DNA from: Helicobacteraceae bacterium
GTDB lineage: Bacteria; Campylobacterota; Campylobacteria; Campylobacterales; Sulfurimonadaceae
Direction: 5' to 3'
DNA: 6,687 nucleotides
NCBI GenBank assembly: GCA_015488075.1
Contig: WFOM01000155.1
Coordinates: 1-6,687 of the forward strand
This document shows positions 1 through 6,687 of the stretch, in pieces (the stretch's first letter is position 1; every line of letters begins with the position of its first letter). The notes under the pieces are model-generated. The model had not been told where the DNA came from, ran no database searches, and saw only the letters and a program-made list of their open reading frames with translations. The position numbers were made by a program, and so were the translations under genes.

Positions 1-550
1 CTATATATTTATAATCAAATCCCTTGAAAACTTCAGGCTCTTTTTGCTTTTCATCTTTGAAAAACTCTATAACTTCATCAAGTTTTTCAAATCCGTAAAA
101 ACTTACATTTGGAATATTCGCAAGCTTTGAGAGAGAAGATTTTGGAACTATTGCTTTTTTTATCTTGTTTTGGTGCACAAGCGAAAGTATAAGAGGATAT
201 ACAAGGTTTGTGTCTTTTATGCTCCCGTCCAACCCCAGTTCACCAAAAACAAACCACTCGTCAAACTTTTTGTCTGTGTTGTTTAGAGCTATCAAAAGTG
301 CTATGGATGTGTCGAAATGACTGCCATTTTTGAAAATGTCGGATGGGGCAAGATTGATGGTGATTTTCTTTGGAGGAAATACAAATCCGTTTGAAATAAG
401 AGCCGCTTTTATACGGTCTTTTGACTCTGAAATCGATGTTGAGGGGATACCGACTATACTAAAGCTTGGCAATCCTTTGGTTATGGTTGCCTCTACATCC
501 ACAACTTTTGCATCAAAGCCGTCTAGTGTTGCACATTTTAATGTTTTCAT
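1..550 (-). CDS. comM: ComM/YifB-family Mg-chelatase-like AAA+ ATPase (N-terminal part, runs off the window)
   Basis: The first 183 codons of a gene cut by the window's left edge; family members are about 500 residues, so roughly a third is present. What is visible is the N-terminal ChlI-type domain: [11 protein letters not shown] (26-36), then [20 protein letters not shown] and [11 protein letters not shown], then FDTSIALIAL and the [11 protein letters not shown] block (99-109). These are the standard conserved steps of the family. The Walker A and B ATPase motifs would lie beyond base 1. In Haemophilus and Vibrio, ComM is a hexameric helicase that promotes branch migration during natural transformation; the same role is inferred here. 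Its ATG overlaps the def stop by four bases (ATGA) and the upstream ribosome binding site is weak, so it is probably translationally coupled to def. Cj0190c beside def in C. jejuni is, as I remember, the equivalent gene. Confidence 0.9.
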   Translation of the reverse strand, partial: MKTLKCATLDGFDAKVVDVEATITKGLPSFSIVGIPSTSISESKDRIKAALISNGFVFPPKKITINLAPSDIFKNGSHFDTSIALLIALNNTDKKFDEWFVFGELGLDGSIKDTNLVYPLILSLVHQNKIKKAIVPKSSLSKLANIPNVSFYGFEKLDEVIEFFKDEKQKEPEVFKGFDYKYI

Positions 551-1089
551 GCAACTTTTTGCTGAGATTTTTTTTGTTTTCTCTCTCTTTGAAACTTTTT
601 ATACTCTTTTTCAAACTTTTTTCTTCTTGCATAAGAGAGTTTGTCTATAAACAAAATACCGTCAAGATGATCCATCTCATGCTGTATCGCTATAGCCAAA
701 AGACCGTCTGCTTCCATCTCTTTTGTATTGCCGTGTCTGTCTTGGTAGTTTATCTTTATTTTTTCAAATCTTTTTACATCCTCATAAAATGTCGGAACAC
801 TAAGGCAACCCTCCTGATAATACACTTCACCCTCTTTTTCAATGATAACCGGATTTATAATCTCTATCAAATCCTCTTTGTTTTGTTCATCATTTTCGTT
901 TGGCAGATTTATAATAAGTGCTCTTACAGGTTTTGCAACCTGTATGGCAGCAAGACCTATACCTTTTTGGTCTATCATGGTCTCATACATATCATCCAAA
1001 AGAGTATGCAGTGTTTCATCAAATGTTGTTACCTCTTTTGACTTTTCTCTTAGTCTTTTATCTGGATATTCTACAATGTTTAAAACCAT
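547..1089 (-). CDS. def: Peptide deformylase
   Basis: Removes the formyl group from the N-terminal methionine of new proteins at the ribosome exit; a metalloenzyme and the target of actinonin. From the ATG at 1089 it is 180 residues. All three family motifs are present: GIGLAAIQ (43-50), EGCLS (93-97, metal ligand Cys95) and QHEMDHLDG (136-144, ligands His137 and His141, catalytic Glu138). The C-terminal stretch from about 152 is strongly basic (many Lys and Arg); in E. coli the C-terminal helix of the enzyme docks it to the ribosome near uL22, and this tail probably does the same. A GTG 36 bases upstream would add 12 residues unlike the family, and GGAG supports the ATG. The TGA stop overlaps the comM ATG as ATGA. 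An A8 run near the end of the gene (568-575) includes a possible slippery site. Confidence 0.97.
   Translation of the reverse strand: MVLNIVEYPDKRLREKSKEVTTFDETLHTLLDDMYETMIDQKGIGLAAIQVAKPVRALIINLPNENDEQNKEDLIEIINPVIIEKEGEVYYQEGCLSVPTFYEDVKRFEKIKINYQDRHGNTKEMEADGLLAIAIQHEMDHLDGILFIDKLSYARRKKFEKEYKKFQRERKQKKSQQKVA
568..574 (-). other. Candidate -1 slippery heptamer A-AAA-AAA at the end of def
   Basis: On the minus strand the def codons CAA AAA AAA place the heptamer A-AAA-AAA in the phase needed for -1 slippage. Slipped ribosomes would pass the def stop and continue, with no stop between, into the comM frame. A purine-rich GAGAGAG (581-587) lies six bases upstream and a weak imperfect hairpin (529-554) lies downstream. 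This is a sequence pattern only; use as a frameshift site is unproven. Confidence 0.25.
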
Positions 1090-1090
1090 T

Positions 1091-2116
1091 TTATTCTCCG
1101 GCTGTCCTGACAAAATAATCTTCACTGCTTTTATATGCTTCTTCTAAAGCATTGACGGCATATACTATAATCTCTTCTGCAGAGCTGTTTGTGTTTATAT
1201 CGGTTATACCTATAGATATTTTGAGCTGAATCTCTTTGTCTGCTATAAAAAAGTTGCTGTTTGAAACCAAATCCAAAAGCCTTTTTGCAGCTCTTTTTGC
1301 ATCTTCTATATCTGTATGCTTTAACAAAAGTGCAAATATGCCGTTACCATAATGTGCTATCGTATCGCTTCTTCTTGATGTTTTTAAAAGAAGTCTTGCT
1401 ATGGTTCTTGTCATCAGGGTTATTATTTTTTCATTTTGTATAGATTTTTTCAAATCTTTTGACAACTCAAGCATCAAAAGTGAGCTTTTGTGTTTATACT
1501 GTTTTATAAGATCTATCTCTTTTGATATTTTGGCTATAAGGTATCTTTTGTTGTATATGCCGTATTTGTTGTCAAAGATGGTTTCACCTTCAACTTTCTT
1601 TATAATATTTGCGGTTTCGTTGTAAACTGTTTTGATAGATTTGGTCTGTTTTTCAAGTATGGTGTTTAGTTTGTTTATATCTTTGTCAAGAGATTCTATT
1701 ATGGATGTTGCATTTTTTATAGATTTGTCTTTTTTGATATCTTCTTTTCTTTTTTCAAGAATTTTTATCATAAGATTGATGTTTTTATAAAGGTTTGCTG
1801 TTACATTTAGGATGTTTTTTACAGAGTTAAATCCGTCTTTTAGTGTTCTCTCTAAAGTCAGAGCTTTTTCTGAATCATCACTCTCTTCAAGCTCAAGTAT
1901 AGATTGTATCTGCTTTTTAAACTCTTCATCTTTGTCGTCAAGTTCTCTGTCAAAATACAAAGCATAGTTGTTTGGTGTAGGAGGGATGGAATCAGCTATA
2001 AGAGCGGAAAGAACCTCTTTTGAAAACAATTCTATACTGCTTATGGCATCGTTGAGTTTAACAAGCTTGTCTTCGCTTTTCGTGTCTGATTCCATAAATC
2101 TTCGTCTTTTAGCCAT
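1091..2116 (-). CDS. Degenerate GGDEF-domain protein, probably not a diguanylate cyclase
   Basis: A soluble 341-residue protein with no membrane segment or signal peptide. Residues about 20-60 carry [12 protein letters not shown] (44-55), matching the PPTP.NYALWYEY-type N-terminal module seen in many proteobacterial GGDEF proteins. Residues about 85-175 look like a long coiled coil. A GGDEF-type fold follows from about 180 ([11 protein letters not shown], resembling D.LTGLYNRRYL) to 335 (KISIGIT strand at 299-305). The signature GG(D/E)EF is GNGIF at 257-261, the first metal Asp is Glu217, and the loop that normally holds ND..GH..GD is missing, so cyclase activity is very unlikely. RRSD at 248-251 keeps the spacing of the RxxD inhibitory site that binds cyclic di-GMP. 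It may be a receptor or a structural adaptor; its partner is unknown. The ATG at 2116 has AGG six bases upstream; Met8 is an alternative start. It lies seven bases after clpP and one before def. Confidence 0.85.
   Translation of the reverse strand: MAKRRRFMESDTKSEDKLVKLNDAISSIELFSKEVLSALIADSIPPTPNNYALYFDRELDDKDEEFKKQIQSILELEESDDSEKALTLERTLKDGFNSVKNILNVTANLYKNINLMIKILEKRKEDIKKDKSIKNATSIIESLDKDINKLNTILEKQTKSIKTVYNETANIIKKVEGETIFDNKYGIYNKRYLIAKISKEIDLIKQYKHKSSLLMLELSKDLKKSIQNEKIITLMTRTIARLLLKTSRRSDTIAHYGNGIFALLLKHTDIEDAKRAAKRLLDLVSNSNFFIADKEIQLKISIGITDINTNSSAEEIIVYAVNALEEAYKSSEDYFVRTAGE
1096..1099 (-). promoter_or_regulatory. Ribosome binding site of def
   Basis: GGAG on the minus strand lies six bases before the ATG at 1089, inside the last codons of the GGDEF-like gene. 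It fixes the def start and rules out an in-frame GTG 36 bases upstream. Confidence 0.7.
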
Positions 2117-2123
2117 AGTCTGC

Positions 2124-2711
2124 CTATATTTTGTTTTTGGTCAAAACCTCATCTATCATACCGTATTCTACTGCTTCTTTAGCACTCATAAAGTTATCTC
2201 TGTCGGTATCTTGTTCTATCTTTTTTATATCCTGACCTGTATTTTTGGCAAGTATCTCGTTTAATTCCTGTTTCATTCTGAGAATCTCTTTTGCCTGTAT
2301 CGCTATATCTGTTGCCTGTCCCTGGGCACCGCCCAAAGGCTGATGGATCATTATCCTTGCATGCTCAAGAGCATATCTTTTCCCTTTTGCACCGCTGCTT
2401 AGCAAAAAAGCACCCATAGATGCAGCCTGCCCTATACATATGGTTGCAACATCCGGTTTTATATAGTTCATGGTGTCATAGATAGCCATACCCGAAGTTA
2501 CAACACCTCCCGGAGAGTTTATATAAAAATATATATCTTTGCTTGGGTCTTCAGCTTCCAAAAACAGCAGCTGTGCCACTATCGTTGAAGCCACGGCATC
2601 ATTTACCTCTCCGCTTAGCATTACTATCCTGTCTTTTAAGAGTCTGGAGTATATGTCGTAACTTCTCTCACCCCTTCCTGTTTTTTCTATAACATAAGGT
2701 ATATAGCTCAT
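2124..2711 (-). CDS. clpP: ATP-dependent Clp protease proteolytic subunit ClpP
   Basis: Forms the 14-subunit barrel that degrades proteins fed in by Clp ATPases (ClpX or ClpA, not encoded in this window). It is 195 residues and very close to E. coli ClpP throughout. The catalytic triad is Ser98 (GQAASMGA), His123 (MIHQP) and Asp172 (DTDRDNF), with the INSPGG oxyanion loop at 64-69. The start MSYIPYVIE aligns with the mature N-terminus of E. coli ClpP, so there is no leader propeptide to remove. The ATG at 2711 follows the tig TAA after one base, with a purine-rich GAAAGAAG (2718-2725) as a modest ribosome binding site. It ends seven bases before the GGDEF-like gene, and its TAG stop overlaps that gene's Shine-Dalgarno AGG. 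Confidence 0.98.
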   Translation of the reverse strand: MSYIPYVIEKTGRGERSYDIYSRLLKDRIVMLSGEVNDAVASTIVAQLLFLEAEDPSKDIYFYINSPGGVVTSGMAIYDTMNYIKPDVATICIGQAASMGAFLLSSGAKGKRYALEHARIMIHQPLGGAQGQATDIAIQAKEILRMKQELNEILAKNTGQDIKKIEQDTDRDNFMSAKEAVEYGMIDEVLTKNKI

Positions 2712-2712
2712 A

Positions 2713-4014
2713 TTATGCTTCTTTCATTTTAGAATCTAAAAGAGATTTTAAAACTTTGTCTTCAGTTATAGCCATCTGGATAGCAGGAAGATATCCGTTT
2801 TCCTGATAAGTTTTATAGAGCTTTGAAGGATCCTGCCCACTTTGAAGTGCTTCCATATATATGGTGCTCATCATCTCCTGTTCGCCTACACTTATACCTT
2901 CAGATTTTGCAAGAGCATCTATGATAAATGTGGCTTTTACCGATTTTACCGCATCATCTCTGAATTTTTCTCTGAATTCTTTTAGTTTCTCTTGATTTTC
3001 TCTTAACTCCTGAAGTTCCTCATCACTTAACTCTCTTGCTTTTTGGTTGACAAGCATATCAATTTCTTGTTCAACAAGAAACTCAGGCAGATCAAACTCG
3101 TATTTTTCAACAAGTTTTTCTAGAAGTTCAGGTTTTTTCTCTTCATTGTATAGTTTTGCAAGCTTTTCACCTGCTAACTGCTCTTTTAGCTTCTCTTTGT
3201 ATTTTTCAAGTGTCATCTCATCATCTGCAGTCATTTTCTTTGCAAACTCATCATTTATTTCAGGAATTTTTTCATCTTTTATAACATTAAGTTTGACTTT
3301 GAATTCGGTTTCTTTTCCTGCGAGGTCGGCATTACCGTAGTTTTCAGGGAAAGTTACTTTTATAGTTTTTTCTTCACCTTTTTCCATACCTGCTATCTGC
3401 TCTTCAAAGCCCGGTATAAAAGAACCGGAACCCAACTTCAGATCATACCCCTCAGCTTTTCCGCCGGCAAATGGTTCACCGTCCAAAAACCCTTCAAAGT
3501 CGATATTTACCATATCGCCGTCTTTTGCTTTTTTTCTTTTGTTATTTTCAACATACTCCGCATTTGCTTTTGCGATCTGCTCAAGTCTCTCTTCAACCTC
3601 TTCGTCACTTACTGTCGGTTTTTCAAACTCATCTACCAAATCTTTGTAGCCTTCAAGCTCTATCTGCGGTTTGGTGGCTACTTTTATCTCTACTTCTATA
3701 TCTCCGCTTTCTTTTTTGTCATATTTTGTTACACTCGGCTCACCTATAAGATTTTCGCTTTCTATACTCAGTTCTTTAATCCCACTGTCAAGTGCTTCTC
3801 TAAGTGCTTCACCTTCTGCATCCTGAACAAGTTTTTCACCATACATCTGTTTTATGATTTTAACAGGCACTTTCCCTTTTCTAAAACCGGCTATATTGGC
3901 AGTTTTGCTTAGACTTTTTGCTATTTTCTCAACTTTTGACTCTATATCTTCTTTAACTACAACAGCCTCTATCTTGGCATTTGCACCGTCTATCTTAGTA
4001 ACATTTAATTCCAT
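2713..4014 (-). CDS. tig: Trigger factor (ribosome-associated chaperone and prolyl isomerase)
   Basis: Binds the ribosome beside the peptide exit tunnel and shields new chains, and has peptidyl-prolyl isomerase activity. With the ATG at 4014 it is 433 residues, equal to the E. coli size. The N-terminal ribosome-binding domain contains the signature GFRKGKVP at 43-50, which contacts ribosomal protein uL23. The FKBP-type isomerase domain spans about 165-247 ([17 protein letters not shown], then [12 protein letters not shown] and a GKETEFKV strand). The C-terminal chaperone arms follow, helical and rich in Glu and Lys. A longer frame with a TTG start 36 bases upstream exists but its extra residues do not match the family and the strong Shine-Dalgarno sits between. 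One base separates its TAA from clpP; tig-clpP is a widely conserved pair, although clpX is not next door here. Confidence 0.96.
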   Translation of the reverse strand: MELNVTKIDGANAKIEAVVVKEDIESKVEKIAKSLSKTANIAGFRKGKVPVKIIKQMYGEKLVQDAEGEALREALDSGIKELSIESENLIGEPSVTKYDKKESGDIEVEIKVATKPQIELEGYKDLVDEFEKPTVSDEEVEERLEQIAKANAEYVENNKRKKAKDGDMVNIDFEGFLDGEPFAGGKAEGYDLKLGSGSFIPGFEEQIAGMEKGEEKTIKVTFPENYGNADLAGKETEFKVKLNVIKDEKIPEINDEFAKKMTADDEMTLEKYKEKLKEQLAGEKLAKLYNEEKKPELLEKLVEKYEFDLPEFLVEQEIDMLVNQKARELSDEELQELRENQEKLKEFREKFRDDAVKSVKATFIIDALAKSEGISVGEQEMMSTIYMEALQSGQDPSKLYKTYQENGYLPAIQMAITEDKVLKSLLDSKMKEA

Positions 4015-4056
4015 TAACTTCCTTCTGTAATTTGAAATTATTTTTAGCAATAATAC
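4015..4056 (-). promoter_or_regulatory. lspA-tig spacer with strong ribosome binding site for tig
   Basis: This 42-base gap is the longest between complete genes in the window. On the minus strand it carries AAGGAAG (4018-4024), a strong Shine-Dalgarno centred about seven bases before the ATG at 4014. That settles the tig start against an in-frame TTG at 4050. A TATTAT (5/6 match to a -10 box, about 4055-4050) also lies here but lacks a recognisable -35, so a separate tig promoter is possible and unproven. Confidence 0.65.
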
Positions 4057-4506
4057 CTAATTTTTACATAAAGTTGGTTTAAAGTGAAGTATTAAAAACC
4101 AAATTACCGCAAAATCTATGGCAACATCGGCAAAATTAAACACGGCAAAATCAAATCCGCAGTGCCAGTAAACCATATCTACAACACCTTCATGAACAAA
4201 TCTGTCATATATGTTTGACAAAGCAGCACCGGTTAAAATTCCGCCCGGGATTGAAAGGCAGATATTTTTTTTGTATAAAAAATATAAAAGCAGTGCACCC
4301 ACTAGTATAAGCTGTATATATTTCAGATACTCTTTTAAAAATGCAAACATTGAAAATGCCACACCTTTGTTAAAAACAAGTATCAAATCTATACACTCGC
4401 TATAAAACCTGTATCCGTCTAAAAACAGTTGTTTTATATTTTGGTCAATTATAAAAATTCCTACGGCACTAAAGGCAAAAATTATATAAAATCTCAGATT
4501 ATCCAT
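4057..4506 (-). CDS. lspA: Lipoprotein signal peptidase LspA (signal peptidase II)
   Basis: Inner-membrane aspartyl protease that removes signal peptides from diacylglyceryl-modified prolipoproteins; the target of globomycin. It has 149 residues (E. coli 164) and four hydrophobic segments at about 6-20, 63-78, 86-100 and 120-140. Conserved family blocks are all visible: IDQNIK with Asp21, FNKGVAFS with Asn46, SNIYDR (97-102), and the catalytic aspartates Asp110 in GVVD and Asp127 in FNFAD, 17 residues apart as expected (18 in E. coli). The ATG at 4506 lies inside the last codons of glmM (8-base overlap) and has only a weak AGAA-type Shine-Dalgarno, so translation probably depends on ribosomes finishing glmM. 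The glmM-lspA pairing also occurs in Campylobacter as I recall. Confidence 0.96.
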   Translation of the reverse strand: MDNLRFYIIFAFSAVGIFIIDQNIKQLFLDGYRFYSECIDLILVFNKGVAFSMFAFLKEYLKYIQLILVGALLLYFLYKKNICLSIPGGILTGAALSNIYDRFVHEGVVDMVYWHCGFDFAVFNFADVAIDFAVIWFLILHFKPTLCKN

Positions 4507-5839
4507 TTAGTTCTTTTTTAAAAAAGTCTTCCAGAATTTTTAGGTATTTTGTTATAAGTTTTTGCTCTTTTGCCTCAAGTAAAACTCTTAGTTTGTTTTC
4601 TGTCCCGGAGTATCTTATAAGGTGTCTTATGCCGTTTTGCTCAAGTTCATGTATAATCTCTGCCAGTCCCGATATGGTCTCAAGCGGTTTTTTCTCTTTT
4701 ACTTTTATATTTAAAAGCTCCTGAGGATAAAGTTTAAAAGGTCTTAGCAGTTTTGATGTTTTTTTGCCCTCTTTTACCATGTAAGCCAAAACCATCAAAG
4801 CTGAAGCCAGCCCGTCACCTGTTTTTGCAAAATCTCTGTTTATGATGTGTCCGCTTTGCTCACCGCCGAAATTCAGACAGTTGTTTTTTATCTCTTCAAG
4901 CACATACTTATCACCTACACTGCACCTGTAAAGCTTAAGACCAAAAGAATCAAGAAAATCTTCCAAACCTTTGTTACTCATCACGGTTGCGACTATACCG
5001 TCACCTTTTAGCTGATTTGATTCTTTTAGGTATTTTGCCAGTGCACCTATTAGCTGATCACCGTCAATTACTTCACCCTCTTCATCCACTATAACCACTC
5101 TGTCTGCATCACCGTCAAGCGCTATGCCGAGATCTGCTCTGTATTGTTTGACTGTTTTGCACAGTTCGTTTGTATGCAAGGCCCCTGAATTTTCATTTAT
5201 GTTAAACCCGTCAGGCTTGTCGTTTATCACTATAACCTCTGCTCCAAGCTCTTCCAAAACCGTCGGTGCAACTTTGTATGCCGCACCGTTTGCAGGGTCA
5301 AGAACGATTCTGATATCGTTTAATGAAAGCTCTTTTGGAAATGAGTATTTAAGATGTGCTATATATCTTCCTATAACATCATCTATCCTTTTTGCCTTAC
5401 CTATATTTTTGTCTGTTGCAAACAAGTCTTTTATAAGCTCTTTGTTGTAGTAGATTTTTTCTATCTCCTCTTCAATCTCCGGAGAGAGTTTGTCACCTTT
5501 TGAGTCAAAAAATTTTATACCGTTGTCTTCATAGGAGTTATGCGAAGCACTTATCATGATACCTGCATCACATCTCATATCTTCAGTTAAAAATGCAACT
5601 GCTGGTGTGGGCATCGGACCTATTTGTATAACATCATACCCTATGGCGGTAAGTCCTGCAACTATGGCATTTTCTATCATATAACCGCTTCTTCTTGTAT
5701 CTTTTCCTATAAGTATCTTGTTTGTTTTTGAATGGTTTTTAAAATATATTGCCGCAGCCATTGCAACATCCATGGCAAGATTTGCACTTAAAAACTCTCC
5801 AGCTTTTCCTCTTACTCCGTCAGTCCCAAACAATTTCAT
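4499..5839 (-). CDS. glmM: Phosphoglucosamine mutase GlmM
   Basis: Interconverts glucosamine-6-phosphate and glucosamine-1-phosphate, feeding UDP-GlcNAc synthesis for peptidoglycan and lipopolysaccharide. It is 446 residues, the normal size of the alpha-D-phosphohexomutase family. Domain 1 holds the phosphoserine loop ISASHN with catalytic Ser99; domain 2 the magnesium loop DGDADR (242-247); domain 3 the sugar-binding loop GGEQSGH (325-331); domain 4 the phosphate-binding loop RYSGTEN (409-415). Asn415 stands where many family members have Pro (SGTEP); I recall SGTEN from other Campylobacterota GlmM proteins. The N-terminus [10 protein letters not shown] is the family's standard start. It begins with no gap after dapF and its last 8 bases overlap the start of lspA. 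Activity requires phosphorylation of the serine, so flux may be set by phosphorylation state rather than transcription. Confidence 0.97.
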   Translation of the reverse strand: MKLFGTDGVRGKAGEFLSANLAMDVAMAAAIYFKNHSKTNKILIGKDTRRSGYMIENAIVAGLTAIGYDVIQIGPMPTPAVAFLTEDMRCDAGIMISASHNSYEDNGIKFFDSKGDKLSPEIEEEIEKIYYNKELIKDLFATDKNIGKAKRIDDVIGRYIAHLKYSFPKELSLNDIRIVLDPANGAAYKVAPTVLEELGAEVIVINDKPDGFNINENSGALHTNELCKTVKQYRADLGIALDGDADRVVIVDEEGEVIDGDQLIGALAKYLKESNQLKGDGIVATVMSNKGLEDFLDSFGLKLYRCSVGDKYVLEEIKNNCLNFGGEQSGHIINRDFAKTGDGLASALMVLAYMVKEGKKTSKLLRPFKLYPQELLNIKVKEKKPLETISGLAEIIHELEQNGIRHLIRYSGTENKLRVLLEAKEQKLITKYLKILEDFFKKELNG

Positions 5840-6589
5840 CTAATCCACCTCTACAATTGTTTCAAATGTTTTTACAACTTTTCCTCTAAAAGTTATGGTT
5901 CTTTCATTTACTCCAAGAAAAAGCTCTTCATTGCTTTTTGGAAAAACTTTTATGTTTTCTTTTAGTTTTCCTTCCATATATCCTCTGTAAAAACATGCCG
6001 CCATCCCTGTTCCGCATGCCAAAGTCTCATCCTCAACACCTCTTTCGTATGTTCTTACTTTCAAACTGCCGTCATCATCTATATATGCTATATTTACATT
6101 TGCATTTTCTTTCTCTCTTAATTCTCTTGCACTGTTTAAATCAAAACTGCTTATATCTTCAGTAAAAGCTACCATATGAGGAACACCGGTATCTATCTTC
6201 CACCAGTCTTTATCCTCAAACTTTACATCTTTTTTTAAAATTTTAGGAGGTGTCAGTTCTGTTAACACCATATCTTTTTCAACTTCTGCTTTTATCTCAC
6301 CGGCAAGTGTCAAAAAGCTCATCTTTGAAGGTGAAAGCTCATTGCTAAAGGCAAAATGTGCTGCAGCTCTGCTTCCGTTACCACACATCTCCGCTAGGCT
6401 TCCATCGCTGTTATAAAACTGCCACTCAAAATCAAAATTATTATGAGGAAGGATTACTATTAGCCCATCTGCACCTATGCCGTTTTGTCTGTGGCAGAGT
6501 TTTTTTGCGAGTTCACTTCTGTCTTTTTTTAAAAATGATGAAAATATTACAAAATCATTCCCACTTGCACTGTATTTTGCTATATACAT
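5840..6589 (-). CDS. dapF: Diaminopimelate epimerase DapF
   Basis: Converts LL-2,6-diaminopimelate to the meso form in the cytoplasm, the last step before lysine and the source of the peptidoglycan cross-linking residue. The protein is 249 residues, a little shorter than E. coli DapF (274). The two-base catalytic cysteine pair is visible: Cys69 in MCGNGSR and Cys192 in ACGTG. Substrate-binding positions known from the H. influenzae enzyme are matched by Asn11 (SGNDF), Asn60 (FYNSDG), Asn166 and Glu183-Arg184 (ERGVEDETL). The usual Asn of the GNPH motif is Val136 here (TGVPH). The ATG at 6589 has a Shine-Dalgarno AAAAGG six bases upstream (6596-6601) and starts at the conserved N-terminus (AKYSASGNDF). 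Its TAG stop is directly followed by the glmM ATG, so the two are very likely co-translated. Confidence 0.96.
   Translation of the reverse strand: MYIAKYSASGNDFVIFSSFLKKDRSELAKKLCHRQNGIGADGLIVILPHNNFDFEWQFYNSDGSLAEMCGNGSRAAAHFAFSNELSPSKMSFLTLAGEIKAEVEKDMVLTELTPPKILKKDVKFEDKDWWKIDTGVPHMVAFTEDISSFDLNSARELREKENANVNIAYIDDDGSLKVRTYERGVEDETLACGTGMAACFYRGYMEGKLKENIKVFPKSNEELFLGVNERTITFRGKVVKTFETIVEVD
5845..5851 (-). promoter_or_regulatory. Ribosome binding site of glmM inside dapF
   Basis: The minus-strand sequence GAGGTGG is a strong Shine-Dalgarno within the last dapF codons, about six bases before the glmM ATG. It supports the start at 5839 and direct stop-start coupling (TAGATG). Confidence 0.7.
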
Positions 6590-6615
6590 CCAGAACCTTT
6601 TAAAAATTGTTAGAA

Positions 6616-6624
6616 ATTATAACA
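6616..6624 (-). promoter_or_regulatory. Candidate extended -10 element for dapF
   Basis: On the minus strand the sequence TGTTATAAT matches an extended -10 box (TGn-TATAAT) exactly and lies 26 bases before the dapF ATG, which would give a 5' leader of about 20 bases. No good -35 hexamer is visible 16-18 bases upstream; Campylobacterota housekeeping promoters often lack one. The site overlaps the last codons and TAA of the upstream gene, so the match could be chance in AT-rich sequence. Confidence 0.35.
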
Positions 6625-6687
6625 AGATTTTGTCTAATATTTCAGTTTTATAGTTATCTATTACCTTTTTTTGTAAATGCTTTAATC
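6617..6687 (-). CDS. C-terminal end of an upstream gene, possibly dephospho-CoA kinase (partial)
   Basis: An open minus-strand frame enters from the right edge and runs 22 codons to a TAA at 6619-6617. It reads as a normal helical protein tail, beginning LKHLQKKVIDNYK and ending ILDKILL. The LKHLQ..V pattern resembles the last helix of dephospho-CoA kinase (CoaE, final step of coenzyme A synthesis), and coaE directly precedes dapF in Campylobacter as I remember it. No catalytic part lies in the window, so the identity is inference from a short tail plus synteny. A competing shorter frame also ends just downstream of the edge (at about 6655), so even the reading frame is not certain. It ends 27 bases before dapF, on the same strand. 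Confidence 0.45.
   Translation of the reverse strand, partial: LKHLQKKVIDNYKTEILDKILL

Noticed and set aside
466..1041. A 191-codon open frame on the plus strand
   Set aside because: It lies antisense to def and comM, is dominated by Phe, Leu, Tyr and Cys with no family resemblance, and reflects the purine-rich coding strand opposite. The minus strand carries clear deformylase motifs over the same bases.
1090..1125. Upstream GTG start for def at 1125
   Set aside because: It would overlap the GGDEF-like gene by about 35 bases and add residues absent from the family; GGAG points to the ATG at 1089.
3047..3340. Ser/Phe-rich plus-strand open frame opposite tig, and similar ones at 330-650, 842-1147, 1968-2264, 5124-5450 and 5938-6165
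   Set aside because: All are antisense to well-supported genes, have biased composition and show no recognisable domain or ribosome binding site.
4015..4050. Upstream TTG start for tig at 4050
   Set aside because: The extra 12 residues do not match trigger factor, and the strong Shine-Dalgarno lies just before the ATG at 4014.
4037..4054. ATTATT/AATAAT hairpin after lspA, considered as a terminator
   Set aside because: The six-pair stem is all A/T and no U-run follows on the transcribed strand, so it should not terminate transcription.
4262..4285. Perfect 9-base A/T inverted repeat (ATATTTTTT, 6-base loop, AAAAAATAT)
   Set aside because: It lies within the lspA coding region between two membrane segments, is entirely A/T and would be unstable. 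It follows from Lys, Asn, Ile, Phe and Tyr codons.
4513..4526. Palindrome CTTTTTTAAAAAAG at the end of glmM
   Set aside because: It has no loop, encodes Phe-Phe-Lys-Lys of GlmM, and the A-run is not in phase for -1 slippage.
6521..6535. T7/A5 run in dapF as a phase-variation tract
   Set aside because: It is short, mixed A/T and in an essential biosynthetic gene, unlike the long G/C tracts used for phase variation in Campylobacter and Helicobacter.
1..6687. tRNA, rRNA, CRISPR array, mobile element or phage genes
   Set aside because: Nearly every base is accounted for by conserved minus-strand genes, and no repeats or integrase/transposase motifs were seen.

Overview
The window is a tightly packed run of housekeeping genes, all on the minus strand. 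Protein families, AT-rich codon use and gene order suggest a member of the Campylobacterota, most like the Sulfurimonas/Sulfurovum group; this placement is from family resemblance and remembered synteny, not a search. Reading in the direction of transcription (right to left) the order is: the 3' end of an upstream gene (possibly coaE), dapF, glmM, lspA, tig, clpP, a degenerate GGDEF-domain protein, def, and the 5' part of a comM/YifB-type gene that leaves the window at base 1.

The junctions are very short: 27 bases between the upstream gene and dapF, 0 between dapF and glmM, an 8-base overlap of glmM and lspA, 42 bases between lspA and tig, 1 base between tig and clpP, 7 between clpP and the GGDEF-like gene, 1 before def, and a 4-base ATGA overlap of def and comM. 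No intrinsic terminator was seen, so the whole stretch could be one transcript, or two if a promoter precedes tig. No stretch over 300 bases lacks a gene. No tRNA, rRNA, CRISPR array, insertion sequence or phage-type gene was seen.

Functionally the right half makes cell envelope precursors: DapF supplies meso-diaminopimelate, GlmM supplies glucosamine-1-phosphate for UDP-GlcNAc, and LspA cleaves lipoprotein signal peptides. The left half handles new and damaged proteins: trigger factor at the ribosome exit, ClpP protease and peptide deformylase. A ComM-like AAA+ protein linked to natural transformation follows.

No clear new system is present. The two things most worth a second look are the GGDEF-like protein between clpP and def, which has lost its active-site signature (GNGIF) but keeps an RxxD inhibitory-site-like motif, and an in-phase A-AAA-AAA slippery heptamer near the end of def that could by -1 slippage fuse Def to ComM.
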